Positions 27,673-35,958 of a DNA stretch of 64,000 nt are shown here, in pieces. This stretch comes from Streptomyces specialis. GTDB taxonomy: Bacteria; Actinomycetota; Actinomycetes; Streptomycetales; Streptomycetaceae. The stretch is taken from positions 300,513 through 364,512 of the forward strand of contig NZ_LN929894.1 in assembly GCF_001493375.1 (NCBI RefSeq), written 5' to 3'. Made by a program: the position numbers and the translations under genes. Within the stretch, counting starts at the first letter, position 1. Each line of letters opens with the position of its first letter. The notes beneath the pieces are model-generated. The model had not been told where the DNA came from, did no database searches, and worked only from the letters and a program-made list of their open reading frames with translations.

Positions 27673-27836
27673 CGCGCCCTCCCTGGTGTGGCGACCTCCG
27701 GCCAGGCCCGGACAGGGCCGTCCGGCGCGGTTGTTCGACAGCGAGCGATCCTAGGCGGTGCGGTGTCCGGCGGGTAGGGCGCCGGGAGGCCGCGCGAACG
27801 GTGGGCCATTGGCGTCCGGTTCGCTACCGTGGCGTC

Positions 27837-28187
27837 ATGGACGTAGCATCCGCGGTCGCCCTGGTGTCGGTCGCCGCCGGGAGTGTCGCCACCGAGGCCG
27901 GGCGGCAGGCGTGGGAGTCGCTGGTGGCGCTGACCCGCCGCCTCGCGGGACGGGGTGAGCCCGATCCGGGGGACGAGGCGGCGGTGCGGGAGTTGACCGT
28001 ACTGGTCGATCAAGAGGCGCGGGCGGACGGGGAGTTCGCCGCTGAGCTGGTGCGCTGGGCCGAGTCGCACGGGGGCGCGCTGGTGCGGCAGCGGCGGGTG
28101 GGGAACAGGGTCTCCGGCAACGCCCCCGTCCACGGCCACGTGATCCAGGCCGACACCATCCAGGGCGGCCTGCACTTCGGCGCCTAG
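27837..28187 (+). CDS. small protein with C-terminal HGxVIQA motif
   Basis: 116-residue protein. The N-terminal 80 residues are helical and alanine-rich (VALVSVAAGSVATEAGRQAWESLVAL). The C-terminus NRVSGNAPVHGHVIQADTIQ and GGLHFGA resembles the short beta-rich tail found in many Streptomyces proteins linked to NTPase/TPR conflict systems, where it is thought to mediate interactions; that assignment is from memory. TACCGT (27825-27830) lies 6 bases before the ATG, so the transcript may be leaderless. It stands alone and overlaps the convergent exporter gene by 4 bp. Confidence 0.6.
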   Translation: MDVASAVALVSVAAGSVATEAGRQAWESLVALTRRLAGRGEPDPGDEAAVRELTVLVDQEARADGEFAAELVRWAESHGGALVRQRRVGNRVSGNAPVHGHVIQADTIQGGLHFGA

Positions 28188-29404
28188 CCGGCCGTCCGGC
28201 GTTTCCTCAGCCAGCGGGGCTGGTAGCGGCGCAGGCGGGGGAAACGGGCGTGCTGTTCGCGGGAGTAGCGGTCCAGTTCTTCCGCGAGGCGCAGGGACCG
28301 TTTCTCCATGTCGAGTTCGTCGAGCATCCGGTCCACGTCGGCGAGCAGCGATCCGTACAACTGCCAGTGGCGCGGGTGCTCCTGGACGGTTCCGAGCAGG
28401 ATCTTGGCGATGTGCTCGCGGCTGGTGCGGGCCGCGTCCAGCTCGATCGCCAGGAACGATTCCGCCTCGTCGGCCTGGGCGCTGACCTGGCTGGTGATGA
28501 GGGTGGCGAAGCTGTCCACCGCCCCGGCCAGGTTGGCGAAGACCTCGCGCAGCGCGGGCGCGACGTCGGTGGCGAGGAGCGGTTCGTCGCCCCGGCGGGC
28601 GGCGAGGTCGGTGAGGCTGCGGGACATCGTGCGGAGGATGACCGCGCAGACCTCCAGGGTGTCCAGACCGGTGCGCAGCACGAGGCGCGTCATCAGCGGT
28701 TCCTTGACGCGGGGGTTGAACCGCAGGCTCTCCTCGGCCTGGATGATGGAGGCGTCGACGCGGGCGATGTCCTGGTCGAGTTCGCGGGCGCGTTCCAGCT
28801 TCTGCGCGACGCGCTGCACCGGCAGCCGTTCCTCCTCGGCCTCCTCGCCGAGCTGCACCAGCAACGTGCGCATGCGGTGGGCCTGTTGCTCGATGTCCTC
28901 GCTGGCGGAGCCGACCCAGACCGGCGGGACGAAGATGATGTTGAACAGCAGTCCGACCACGGCTCCGATGATGGTCTCGACCACCCGGTCGAGTGCCGTC
29001 TCCGCGATCTGCGTGACGCCGAGGACGAGCATGCCGCTGATCGCGACCTCGGGCACGAACTCGTCGACGCGGATCAGGTGTCCGACGACGAGCGAAGTGA
29101 GGATCAGCAGGCCCAGGCTGTACCAGGTCAGGCCGACGACGGAACTGAAGCCCGCCGAGACGAGGACGCCGGCCACCACGGCGACCACCCGGCGGACGCC
29201 GGTGGTGAGGGTGGCGAACAACGTGACCTGGACGACCAGCAGGGCGGTGAGCGGGGCCAGCAGCGGCGCGGTGACGTCGGTGAGCCACAGAGCGGCGAGG
29301 TAGGCGAAGGTGGCGGCGACCGAGGAGCGGAGCGTCTGCACCACGATGGGTTCTCTGCCCCGCTTCTTGGCGAGATCGATGATTTGCTCGGGTACATCCG
29401 GCAC
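28184..29404 (-). CDS. aromatic acid exporter (ArAE/FUSC-like) family membrane protein
   Basis: 406-residue protein. About six TM helices lie in residues 20-165 (VQTLRSSVAATFAYLAALWL; LAPLTALLVVQVTLFATL; GLLILTSLVVGHLI; IIGAVVGLLFNIIF), followed by a long cytoplasmic coiled-coil-rich region (about 175-375) and a basic C-terminus ending RKRRTAG. This is the half-size FUSC/ArAE layout of proteins thought to export aromatic carboxylates. GTG 29404 is chosen because AAAGGGG is well placed; ATG 29455 is in frame but its GGGAGGG is only 2 bases away. Confidence 0.78.
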   Translation of the reverse strand: MPDVPEQIIDLAKKRGREPIVVQTLRSSVAATFAYLAALWLTDVTAPLLAPLTALLVVQVTLFATLTTGVRRVVAVVAGVLVSAGFSSVVGLTWYSLGLLILTSLVVGHLIRVDEFVPEVAISGMLVLGVTQIAETALDRVVETIIGAVVGLLFNIIFVPPVWVGSASEDIEQQAHRMRTLLVQLGEEAEEERLPVQRVAQKLERARELDQDIARVDASIIQAEESLRFNPRVKEPLMTRLVLRTGLDTLEVCAVILRTMSRSLTDLAARRGDEPLLATDVAPALREVFANLAGAVDSFATLITSQVSAQADEAESFLAIELDAARTSREHIAKILLGTVQEHPRHWQLYGSLLADVDRMLDELDMEKRSLRLAEELDRYSREQHARFPRLRRYQPRWLRKRRTAG

Positions 29405-29534
29405 GCCTATGCCCCTTTCGCTGCAAAAGGCTCGAATCAACGAAAAAGATGTCATTACCCTCCCTGATCGGAGGTGAACCGGCTCGGCCCGGTTTCCTGA
29501 TCGGCTGCGGAGCACCCATCCGGGGCAGCACGAT

Positions 29535-30145
29535 GTGTCCGTGAGTGATGACGAAACGGAGCTGGTCGACCCGCATCACGTCATCCGGACGTCGCGTTCC
29601 GGCGGCCCGGTGTGGGTGATCGCCGACACGGAGGGGTGGCGGGCGAGGGAGCGCCGCCCCGAGACGCGGGCGTGCGAGCCGCTGTTCGTCGTGGCCGGGC
29701 GCGAGCCGGAGAGCCGGTGGCGGGTGCTGACGGACGGCGTGGTGATGCCGCGGAACGCCCGGGACCTGCTGGCGCAGGAGTGAGTCGGCGGGGAAGGTCC
29801 GGACGGCCGCCGCCGAGCGGCAGGACCGCGAGAAGCTGGACGAACTCGCCGTCCTCGGCAGCCGGTTCAGGATCGCCCGGGGAGAGGCGTTCGTCAGGTC
29901 GGGACCGGGCGGCCCGCAGCGGCCCGGGCCGGGCGACGCGGACGCGACGCCGATCGGGAAGGGTCGCGAGGCACCGTCACGGACGCGGGGGTTCCTGATC
30001 GATCCGTCGGCGGTGACGGGCGTGCACGGAGGTGGCGGACACGCCGCAGGCCGCCCGGGACGCGCTGCGGTCGCGTTTCACGGGCCTGCTGCCCGCCGAG
30101 CTGCGCCCGTCCGGGGGCGGCGAGCCGCCCCGGCCCGAGGAGTAG
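29535..30145 (+). pseudogene. decayed DUF5954-type gene, copy 1
   Basis: An 82-codon frame at 29535-29783 (start GTG 29535 or 29541) reads RWRVLTDGVVMPRNARDLLAQE. Coding resemblance then continues in other frames: LDELAVLGSRFRIARGEAFVRSGPGGPQ..., FLIDPSAVTG, then PQAARDALRSRFTGLLPAELRP up to a TAG at 30143-30145. Together these look like DUF5954-family pieces with at least two frame breaks and internal deletion. The family has no known function. No adapter sequence is present, so decay rather than misassembly is favoured. Confidence 0.5.
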
Positions 30146-30445
30146 CCGCTGAGACCGGGCCGGGAGCGGCTGGACGACGAGCGACTCCAAGCCCTCGCCG
30201 GGGCCGCCGCCCGGTTGGCGCGCGAACGGCCGGACGGGGCCCGAGTGCTGGACCGCGTCCACCGGATCGTCCGGCCGGAGCGGATGATCCGCGTCGGCAC
30301 GGACGGTCCCGAGCCGCCCAGGCCGCACGACCGGGACCCGGAGCTGCCGGTGGACGTGCGGATCGAGCGGGACCGCGCGCGGGGGATCGTGTACCTGGAG
30401 GACGACGTGGCGCGGGACGCGGGGCCGTCGCCGGACGCGGTCTAG
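30146..30445 (+). pseudogene. decayed DUF5954-type gene, copy 2 (C-terminal remnant)
   Basis: Directly after the previous stop, in the same frame, come RERLDDERLQALAGAAARL and then RVHRIVRPERMIRVGTDGPEPPRPHD, running to TAG 30443-30445. The RPERMIRVGTDGPEPPRP segment parallels RGEAFVRSGPGGPQRPGP in copy 1, so this is a second, N-terminally truncated copy. It has no plausible start or ribosome-binding site. Confidence 0.45.
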
Positions 30446-30810
30446 CGGCTGGTGTCGATGACGCAGAAGCGGTTGCCCTCGGGATCGGCGAGGACGACGA
30501 AGTCGGGGGCCTCCGGGTACAGGGCCCAGTCCACCCGTCGCGCGCCCAGGGCGATCAGGCGTGCCACCTCGGCGGCCTGCTCGGCGGCGTCGGCCGCGTA
30601 CAGGTCGAGGTGGACGCGGGGGTGCTCCTGCGCGGGCGAATCGCTCAGTCCGAGGGCGATCCCGGGCCCGGGGCGGCCGTCGGCGGGCACCAGCACCGTC
30701 CAGTCGTCCGCGATCCCGTCGCGCGGCGTGTAGGCGAGTGCCTCGATCCAGAACGCGGCGGCCCGCCGTACGTCCGCCGCGCCCAGCACGATGGTTCCGA
30801 TGCTCAGCAT
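30442..30810 (-). CDS. VOC-family (glyoxalase-like) protein
   Basis: 122-residue vicinal-oxygen-chelate fold protein: MLSIGTIVLGAADVRRAAAFWIEAL is the first beta-alpha-beta module, and the second ends APDFVVLADPEGNRFCVID, the usual glyoxalase/bleomycin-resistance signature. It probably binds a small ligand or metal as a dimer. Whether it is an enzyme or a resistance protein cannot be told. It diverges from the kinase-like gene (34-bp gap), and its stop overlaps the end of the decayed DUF5954 copy. Confidence 0.85.
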   Translation of the reverse strand: MLSIGTIVLGAADVRRAAAFWIEALAYTPRDGIADDWTVLVPADGRPGPGIALGLSDSPAQEHPRVHLDLYAADAAEQAAEVARLIALGARRVDWALYPEAPDFVVLADPEGNRFCVIDTSR

Positions 30811-30844
30811 GGGCCGATGGTAGGCCGGGTGCGAGAGTGGGGCC

Positions 30845-31438
30845 ATGCGACTGGAGGCGATCACCTGGGAGCGGCTGACCGAGGAGCTGGCCGGGCGTGT
30901 GGCGGAAACGCCCCCCGCCGGGGGCGGGACGTGGGTACGGGTCCTGGTCGACGGGGCCGCGGCGGCGCGACCGGGCGTGCTGGCGGGGGAGTTGGCGCAG
31001 GCACTGCGGCTGCGGGGACGGCCCGCGCTGGTGGTGGGGGCGGACGGTTTCCTGCGCGCGGCGTCGTTGCGCTTCGAGCACGGGCGGCGGGACGCGGACG
31101 CGTTCCACGATCTGTGGCTGGACACGGGCGCGTTGTGGCGGGAGGTCTTCACGCCGCTGGAACCGGGCGGCAGCGGGCGGGTGTTGCCGGATCTGTGGGA
31201 CGCGGAACGGGACCGGGCCACCCGCAGTCCGTACGTTCACCTGCCCGCCGGTGGCGTGCTCCTGCTGCACGGGGCGCTGCTGCTCGGGCGGTGGTTCCCC
31301 GCCGATCTGACCGTTCATCTGAGCCTGTCGCCGGGGGCGTTGGCGCGCCGGACGCCGCCGGAGGAGCGCTGGACGCTGCCCGCGTTCGCCCGGTACGAGG
31401 AGGAGGTCGGGCCGGGGGCGGTGGCCGATGTGGTGGTG
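30845..31438 (+). CDS. uridine-kinase-like protein (3' end lost at adapter)
   Basis: 198 visible residues of a P-loop-fold nucleotide kinase-like protein. WVRVLVDGAAAARPGVLAGEL sits where Walker A should be but lacks the GKS/T, a known trait of this Streptomyces uridine-kinase-like group. LVVGADGFLRAASLRFEHGRRD and a lid region RTPPEERWTLPAFARYEEE follow. The frame is natural to VADVVV at 31438 and then enters adapter; probably only a few residues are missing. ATG 30845. Enzymatic activity is doubtful without the P-loop lysine. Confidence 0.7.
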
Positions 31439-31570
<132 letters not shown>

Positions 31571-31662
31571 CGGGCCGAATCGGTCCGAACTGGTCCGTAG
31601 GGTCCGCCCCGCCTGCCAGACTTGGCGCTCGCAAGGACGGCGAGCGGTGAACGGGCGGTGGC

Positions 31663-32109
31663 GTGACGGTGGATGACGTGGTCAGGCCCTACACCTCGGA
31701 CGAGGTGCTGCACGCGGTGGCGCTGATCCAGGCGCACATCGCGGAGGACGAAGAGGCCGTCGCGGCCCTCCAGGACGAGAGCGAGGAGAGCGCCCGGCAG
31801 TGCGCGCGGGCGATGTTCGCGCTGGCGCACGTCATCATCTTCGGCCAGGTGATCCCCGAGATGTGGGTCATCAAGGAAAACCTGGACTTCGGGCACACCA
31901 GTCACGTGCCGGAGCTGAACCTCGCCATCCACGTGCTGAAACGGATGGAGGAGCGGATCTCGCTGGCCCATGTCCACCCGGTGGTGGGGGCGTTGTCGGC
32001 GGGCGACGTGATGGACCTGATCATCCAGTGCACGGGCACGAAGATGGAGGACGTGCCCGCGTTCCTCGACGCCGTGCGGGAACGGACGCTGCGCTCCTCT
32101 GAGTTCTGA
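31663..32109 (+). CDS. hypothetical protein
   Basis: 148-residue soluble, helical, acidic protein, not recognised. It has a run of amphipathic helices (DEVLHAVALIQAHIAEDEEAVAAL; ARQCARAMFALAHVIIFGQ; LNLAIHVLKRMEERISLAH) and ends RERTLRSSEF. GTG 31663 is the only reasonable start. The stop is 13 bases from the stop of the convergent oxygenase fragment. The upstream neighbour is unreliable because of the adapter/poly-G junction. Confidence 0.65.
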   Translation: MTVDDVVRPYTSDEVLHAVALIQAHIAEDEEAVAALQDESEESARQCARAMFALAHVIIFGQVIPEMWVIKENLDFGHTSHVPELNLAIHVLKRMEERISLAHVHPVVGALSAGDVMDLIIQCTGTKMEDVPAFLDAVRERTLRSSEF

Positions 32110-32122
32110 GGCGTTCCGGTCC

Positions 32123-32439
32123 TCAGCGGCCGGGTACGTAGTGGCGCGGGTCGTTCCGGTGGGGGAGCGGCGGCAGGTTGCGGGCGGGGGTCTCCACGAG
32201 CGGGGCGTCGGCCGGGACGCGGCCCCGGGCGCGGCGCCAGGCGTCCCGGGCACGGGGGTGGAAGCGGTACTCGAAGGGGACCAGGCGCCAGCCGTGGCGC
32301 ACGGCCCGGCCGAGCAGCCGCAGTCGGCGCTCGTCGCGGTCGGTCCAGGTGAAGCCGAGACGCTCGCGGACGGCCGGGTGGTAGATGCCGGCGGTCAGCC
32401 AGAGCAGGAGGCGGGCGGCGGGGCGCCGCGCCGCGGGGC
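32123..32439 (-). CDS. MpaB-type oxygenase (DUF2236), C-terminal part
   Basis: About 105 residues: RPAARLLLWLTAGIYHPAVR, RRLRLLGRAVRHGWRLVPFEYRFHP, ending PHRNDPRHYVPGR. This is the C-terminal third of the haem-binding oxygenase family DUF2236 (latex-clearing/MpaB-like). It has no start; on the plus strand it ends at the adapter at 32440. The N-terminal two thirds lie at 36010-36650 on the same strand, and their end LWHAALR joins naturally to this piece's RPAARLLLW. Confidence 0.82.
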
Positions 32440-32510
32440 CTGTCTCCTTTACACATTGGCCGGCGGCGGCCGAGGGGGAAGGGGGGAGCTCCGGTGTCGG
32501 CGTGTACATC
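32440..32510. other. Nextera/P5 adapter embedded in assembly
   Basis: 32440-32473 is a damaged Nextera read-1 adapter (CTGTCTCCTTTACACAT, then a GC-drifted remainder). 32474-32481 (GGGGGAAG) is index-like. 32482-32510 is 29 bases, the exact length of the P5 end, and aligns to it (CTCCGGTGTCGGCGTGTAC against CTCGGTGGTCGCCGTATC). It separates the oxygenase fragment from an unrelated plus-strand frame. Confidence 0.85.
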
Positions 32511-32517
32511 GCGATGA

Positions 32518-33270
32518 GACACCGACGGGGCCCGCGACGCGCTGCTGACCGGGCTGCGGCTCCAGCTCGCCGACCCGGCCACCGCGCACCGCGAGGACGT
32601 GGGCCAGCTCGTGACGCACCTGGCGACGCTGGACCGGGGCACCCGCGCGCCGGCCCACCTCCTCGCCCTCTATCCGGCCTCCGCCGCCGCCATCGCCGCC
32701 CTGCCCGCCTGCGCCGGGTGCTGGTCGTGCGACGCGCCCGGCCTGTGCGACACCGGCAGCGCGGGCGGCGCCCTCGTCTCCCATTACGGCGCGGCCACCC
32801 CGCACGCCGACGAGCTGGCCGGGCACCTCCCGCTGCTGGCCGCCGCGGGCGAGCCCGCCGCCCTGGGGCGCGGCGCGCGGTACGCGGGGCAGGTGTGGGA
32901 GCGGCAGGACCGTGTCGAGGAGGCGGTCCGGCTCTGGCACTGGGCGCTGGACCAGGGGGCGCGCGATCCGGTGATCTTCAACCGTCTGTCGATGCACCAC
33001 GAGCGCCGCCACGACCACGCCACGGCCCTGGCCGTGTGCGAGCGGGCGCTCGCCACCCGTCCGGAGACCGGCACCGCCCGCGCCACCTGGGACGCGATCA
33101 CGCGCCGGGCGTCCCGCTGCCGCCGCCACCTGGCGGCGGTCGGCCGGGGCGGGACCCCGCCGCTGCGGGGGACGGCCGTAAGGGGATCTTGTTCCGCGCG
33201 GTGCCGTGGGGTGCCGCGCGGTACCGGGCGGGTGCCCGGGGCGCGGCGTGTCGAGACGAGGAGGCCGGTG
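32518..33270 (+). CDS. orphan C-terminal region with TPR-like helices (probable end of the exonuclease gene)
   Basis: An open frame with no usable start at its left end: TGA at 32515-32517 is adapter-derived. It encodes [20 protein letters not shown], a cysteine-containing loop ([13 protein letters not shown]) and TPR-like helices ([39 protein letters not shown]). If the two swapped blocks are restored, it follows the DnaQ-like exonuclease ending at 38718 on the same strand and is probably its C-terminal region. No in-frame stop separates it from the PIG-L gene; TAA at 33179-33181 lies one frame away, so a frameshift error is possible. Confidence 0.45.
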
Positions 33271-34053
33271 GTGGCGGAGTCGGAGCGGGACCTGGAGGAG
33301 ATGCCGCTGGAGTGGCGGCGGGCGCTGGCGATCGTCGCGCATCCCGACGACCTGGAGTACGGGGCCGCCGCCGCCGTCGCGGAGTGGACCGACGCGGGCC
33401 GCGAGGTCGCGTATCTGCTCGTCACCCGGGGTGAGGCCGGGATAGACACCCTCGCGCCCGGCGAGAGCGCCCGGGTCAGGGAGGCCGAGCAGATCGCCAG
33501 TGCGGCGGTCGTCGGCGTCGGCTCCGTGGAGTTCCTGGACCACCGGGACGGCGTGATCGAGGAGGGTGTCGCGCTCCGCCGCGATCTCGCCGCCGCGATC
33601 AGGAGGCACCGGCCGGAGCTGCTGATCACCCTGAACCACCGTGACACCTGGGGCGACCGCCGCTTCTGGAACACCCCGGACCACCGCGTCGTCGGCCGGG
33701 CGGTCCTCGACGCGGCGGGGGACGCGGGCAATCGCTGGATCTTCCCCGAGCAGCTCACCGGGACCGGGGACGCGGAGGGCGGGAACGGAAGCGGTGGCGG
33801 CCTGGAGCCCTGGGACGGCGTGCGGTGGGTCGCGGTGGCGGGCTCCCCGGAGGCCACCCACGCTCAGGCGGTCGGCGCGTCCGCCATGGCCCGCGCCGAG
33901 GCGTCGCTGGCCGCTCACCGGGCGTATATCGCGGCGCTCACCGATCAGGACCCGGCCGACTACGCCCGGGAGCTGCACGCGGAGATGGCCGACGCCGTCG
34001 CGACCCGGTTCGGCGGGCGCCGGGGCGTCGCTTTCGAGGTTTTTCCACGGTGA
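33271..34053 (+). CDS. PIG-L family deacetylase
   Basis: 260-residue zinc-dependent N-acetyl-sugar deacetylase of the GlcNAc-PI/MshB/BshB superfamily. Zinc motif [15 protein letters not shown] (HPDD) is at about residue 20. [30 protein letters not shown] follows, then [24 protein letters not shown] with the third metal histidine. It may deacetylate a GlcNAc-type conjugate; whether it serves mycothiol synthesis or antibiotic tailoring cannot be told. GTG 33271 is chosen because GAGGAGG lies 6 bases before it, although the frame is open upstream. Confidence 0.85.
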   Translation: MAESERDLEEMPLEWRRALAIVAHPDDLEYGAAAAVAEWTDAGREVAYLLVTRGEAGIDTLAPGESARVREAEQIASAAVVGVGSVEFLDHRDGVIEEGVALRRDLAAAIRRHRPELLITLNHRDTWGDRRFWNTPDHRVVGRAVLDAAGDAGNRWIFPEQLTGTGDAEGGNGSGGGLEPWDGVRWVAVAGSPEATHAQAVGASAMARAEASLAAHRAYIAALTDQDPADYARELHAEMADAVATRFGGRRGVAFEVFPR

Positions 34054-34129
34054 ACAACGGCTCCGGAAGTGGTGCTCACCACAGGCTTTCAGTGGCCTAC
34101 TAGGCGCCCTAGGAGCCGAATAGGACAAA

Positions 34130-34195
34130 GGGCCGGGACTTTGGTCCCGGCCCGCCGGGAATTCCGGCGGGGGAACCGGTCGACTTTCGGTTCCC
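34130..34195 (+). terminator. three tandem perfect hairpins after the PIG-L gene
   Basis: GGGCCGGGAC-tttg-GTCCCGGCCC (34130-34153), CCGCCGG-gaatt-CCGGCGG (34152-34170) and GGGAACCG/CGGTTCCC (34171-34178 with 34188-34195) follow back to back. The first is a clear terminator. Beyond them, to 34345, the 372-bp gene-free stretch 34054-34425 shows only a further GC-rich palindrome near 34243. Confidence 0.75.
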
Positions 34196-34345
34196 GGCGG
34201 GATTGCCCAGGTGGGAGCGGTGCAGGTGGGAGCCGGTGGGCGCCGGGGCCGTGCGGGGGGCGCCCGGAGCGGTTTCCCGGGGCGCCGCCAGGGGGCTTAT
34301 TTCCTCGGAATTCACTACGGGCCGGCCTAGTAATAGCGCTGCTTG

Positions 34346-34406
34346 TCGGGGCCGAACCGGGCGGTTATCAATGAACTCGTCCGGCCGGTTCGGTCGGTTT
34401 CCCCGA
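34346..34406 (+). promoter_or_regulatory. structured 5' leader of the M23 peptidase gene
   Basis: TCGGGG (34346-34351) with CCCCGA (34401-34406) and CCGAACCGG (34352-34360) with CCGGTTCGG (34385-34393) form a 15-bp stem with one 7-base bulge and a 24-base loop. It ends 5 bases before the Shine-Dalgarno AGAGG (34412-34416). M23 and Rpf genes of Streptomyces are often controlled by a c-di-AMP riboswitch, but the conserved ydaO-type blocks were not found here, so the class is undetermined. Confidence 0.45.
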
Positions 34407-34425
34407 GAGTCAGAGGTAATCCCCC

Positions 34426-35109
34426 ATGCCGAGCACCACCACCATGAACCGCGCCCCCAAGACCGCCCGTATCCGCGCCCGTGCCGCTGCCGTCGTGACG
34501 GCCGGCGTGTGCGCCTCGGTGGCCCTGACGGGTGCGGCGGTGGCGGCTGAGGGCGCCCACGCCGACGTGTTCGCCGCGCAGACCGCCACCACCCTCGCCG
34601 AGGCCACCCAGGCCCAGGCCGAGGCGCAGGAGAAGGCCGCGGACGCCGCCGAGAAGAAGGCCGCCGCCGAGGCCGAGGCCCAGGAGAAGGCGTGGGTCTC
34701 CCCGATCTCCGGTGACTACGCGCTGTCCGCGACCTACGGCAACAGCGGCGACCGCTGGGCCTCGACCCACAGCGGTCAGGACTTCGCCGTGCCGTCCGGC
34801 ACCGAGGTCCACTCGGTCCACAGCGGCACCGTCGTCAAGGCCGGCGGCAACGGCGCCGGCGACGGCCCCGCGTACGGCAACGCCATCGTGATCAAGCACT
34901 CCGACGGCACCTACACCCAGTACGCGCACCTGTCGAAGATCGAGGTCAAGGTCGGCCAGACCGTCTCCACCGACCAGGAGATCGGCCTCTCCGGCAACAC
35001 CGGTAACAGCAGTGGCCCCCACCTGCACTTCGAGGTCCGGACCACGCCCGACTACGGCTCGGCCATCGACCCCATGAAGTTCCTGCGCGACCACGACGCC
35101 GACGTGTGA
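34426..35109 (+). CDS. secreted M23 family metallopeptidase
   Basis: 227-residue exported peptidoglycan endopeptidase of the LytM/M23 type. A Sec signal (basic start, VVTAGVCASVALTGAAVAAEG) precedes an Ala/Glu/Lys-rich helical linker (about 50-85), then the peptidase domain with zinc ligands in HSGQDFAVPSG and the HLHFEVR motif near the end (PTGTE-like turn present). It cuts cross-links in the cell wall and is usually active at growth or germination. ATG 34426 with AGAGG 9 bases upstream; the leader is strongly structured. Confidence 0.92.
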   Translation: MPSTTTMNRAPKTARIRARAAAVVTAGVCASVALTGAAVAAEGAHADVFAAQTATTLAEATQAQAEAQEKAADAAEKKAAAEAEAQEKAWVSPISGDYALSATYGNSGDRWASTHSGQDFAVPSGTEVHSVHSGTVVKAGGNGAGDGPAYGNAIVIKHSDGTYTQYAHLSKIEVKVGQTVSTDQEIGLSGNTGNSSGPHLHFEVRTTPDYGSAIDPMKFLRDHDADV

Positions 35110-35122
35110 GCCGACCGGCACC

Positions 35123-35626
35123 TCAGCCGGTGAGCGCGGCGGCCCGCTGCCTGCGGCACTCCGCCGCGAGCGCCGGACGGGCCGCCGCGATCGCGCCGAC
35201 AATCCGCCCGGTGAGCAGCCGACGGCCTTCCGTCCGGCCGCGACCGGGCGGCAGCGCTTCCAGCAGCAGCGTCAGCTGGGCCGGCGAGTCCCGCAGATAC
35301 TCCACCCGCCGGCGGGCCGGCTCGCCGGGGGACGCCGACTCGGCCGAGGCCGGGCTCGGCCGGTGCCCCCAGGAGCGCGTGGCCCGCCGCGCGTCCCGTG
35401 GATTCCGGTGCCGGTCCGCGCGGTCCGCCGGCTCCGGCGGGGACAGCCGCGGCAGCTCGGCGGGCGCGGTCCGGATCGCCTCCAGGGCCTCGTCGCGCCG
35501 CCTGGGCATGGCCGCCCCCGCCCTCGCCGCCCGGCGCCGCCGCGGCCCGCGGGCCGCGAGGAACGCCGGCCGCCGCTCGGCCTCCCCGACCCGCGCCACC
35601 GGATAGAGCGCCTCCGGCGCCGCCAC
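35123..35626 (-). CDS. hypothetical protein (uncertain)
   Basis: 167-codon minus-strand frame, convergent with the M23 gene, starting GTG 35626 (MAAPEALYPVARVGEAERR). The central part is Arg/Ala-rich and the end (YLRDSPAQLTLLLEALPPGRG then LLTGRIVGAIAAARPALAAEC) looks like a folded helical region. No family is recognised and no good ribosome-binding site is seen. It could be a spurious frame in GC-rich DNA. The 175 bp from 35627 to the ogt stop show nothing recognisable. Confidence 0.35.
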   Translation of the reverse strand: MAAPEALYPVARVGEAERRPAFLAARGPRRRRAARAGAAMPRRRDEALEAIRTAPAELPRLSPPEPADRADRHRNPRDARRATRSWGHRPSPASAESASPGEPARRRVEYLRDSPAQLTLLLEALPPGRGRTEGRRLLTGRIVGAIAAARPALAAECRRQRAAALTG

Positions 35627-35801
35627 ATCCGGCCCGCCCCGGAACGCGCGCGGCGGGAACGGCGTTCACCCCCGTGCCCGCAGGGCGTCGGCCGAGCAGT
35701 ACGACCCGGGGCGGGCGGCCGGGGTCAGCTCCTCGGGCCGCGCCGTCGTCGCCCCCTCCCGTTCCCGGAGGTCATGCCCAGGCGGCGCCTGACCGGAACC
35801 C

Positions 35802-35895
35802 TCAGAACATCGGCCGCGGCAGGACCCCCTCCAGCGCCAGCAGGGCCCGCTTCGTCTCCAGACCCCCGCCGAAGCCGCCTATGCCCCCGTCCGCC
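35802..35895 (-). CDS. ogt: methylated-DNA--protein-cysteine methyltransferase, C-terminal end
   Basis: About 31 residues: DGGIGGFGGGLETKRALLALEGV then LPRPMF and stop. This is the conserved C-terminus of Ogt/MGMT proteins, just after the PCHR active site (not present here). It is cut by a poly-C tract at 35896. The N-terminal part of the same gene, ending REL..GDPDAA, lies at 38757-39137 on the same strand, 2.9 kb away. The roughly 25 residues between, including PCHR, are missing from the assembly. Confidence 0.85.
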
Positions 35896-35958
35896 GCCCC
35901 CCCCCCCCCGCCCCGCCCCCCCCCCCCCCCCCCCCGCCCGCCCCCCCCCCCCCCCCCC
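35896..35958. other. artefactual poly-C tract (reverse of poly-G)
   Basis: 63 bases that are almost all C, with five single G interruptions. It sits exactly between the ogt 3' end and a fold-back of the oxygenase sequence. It is the reverse complement of the poly-G seen at 31506, that is, sequencer dark-cycle signal built into the contig, not DNA. Confidence 0.9.

Noticed and set aside
34190..34425. c-di-AMP (ydaO-type) riboswitch before the M23 gene
   Set aside because: The conserved internal blocks of that class could not be found by eye; only a structured leader is claimed.
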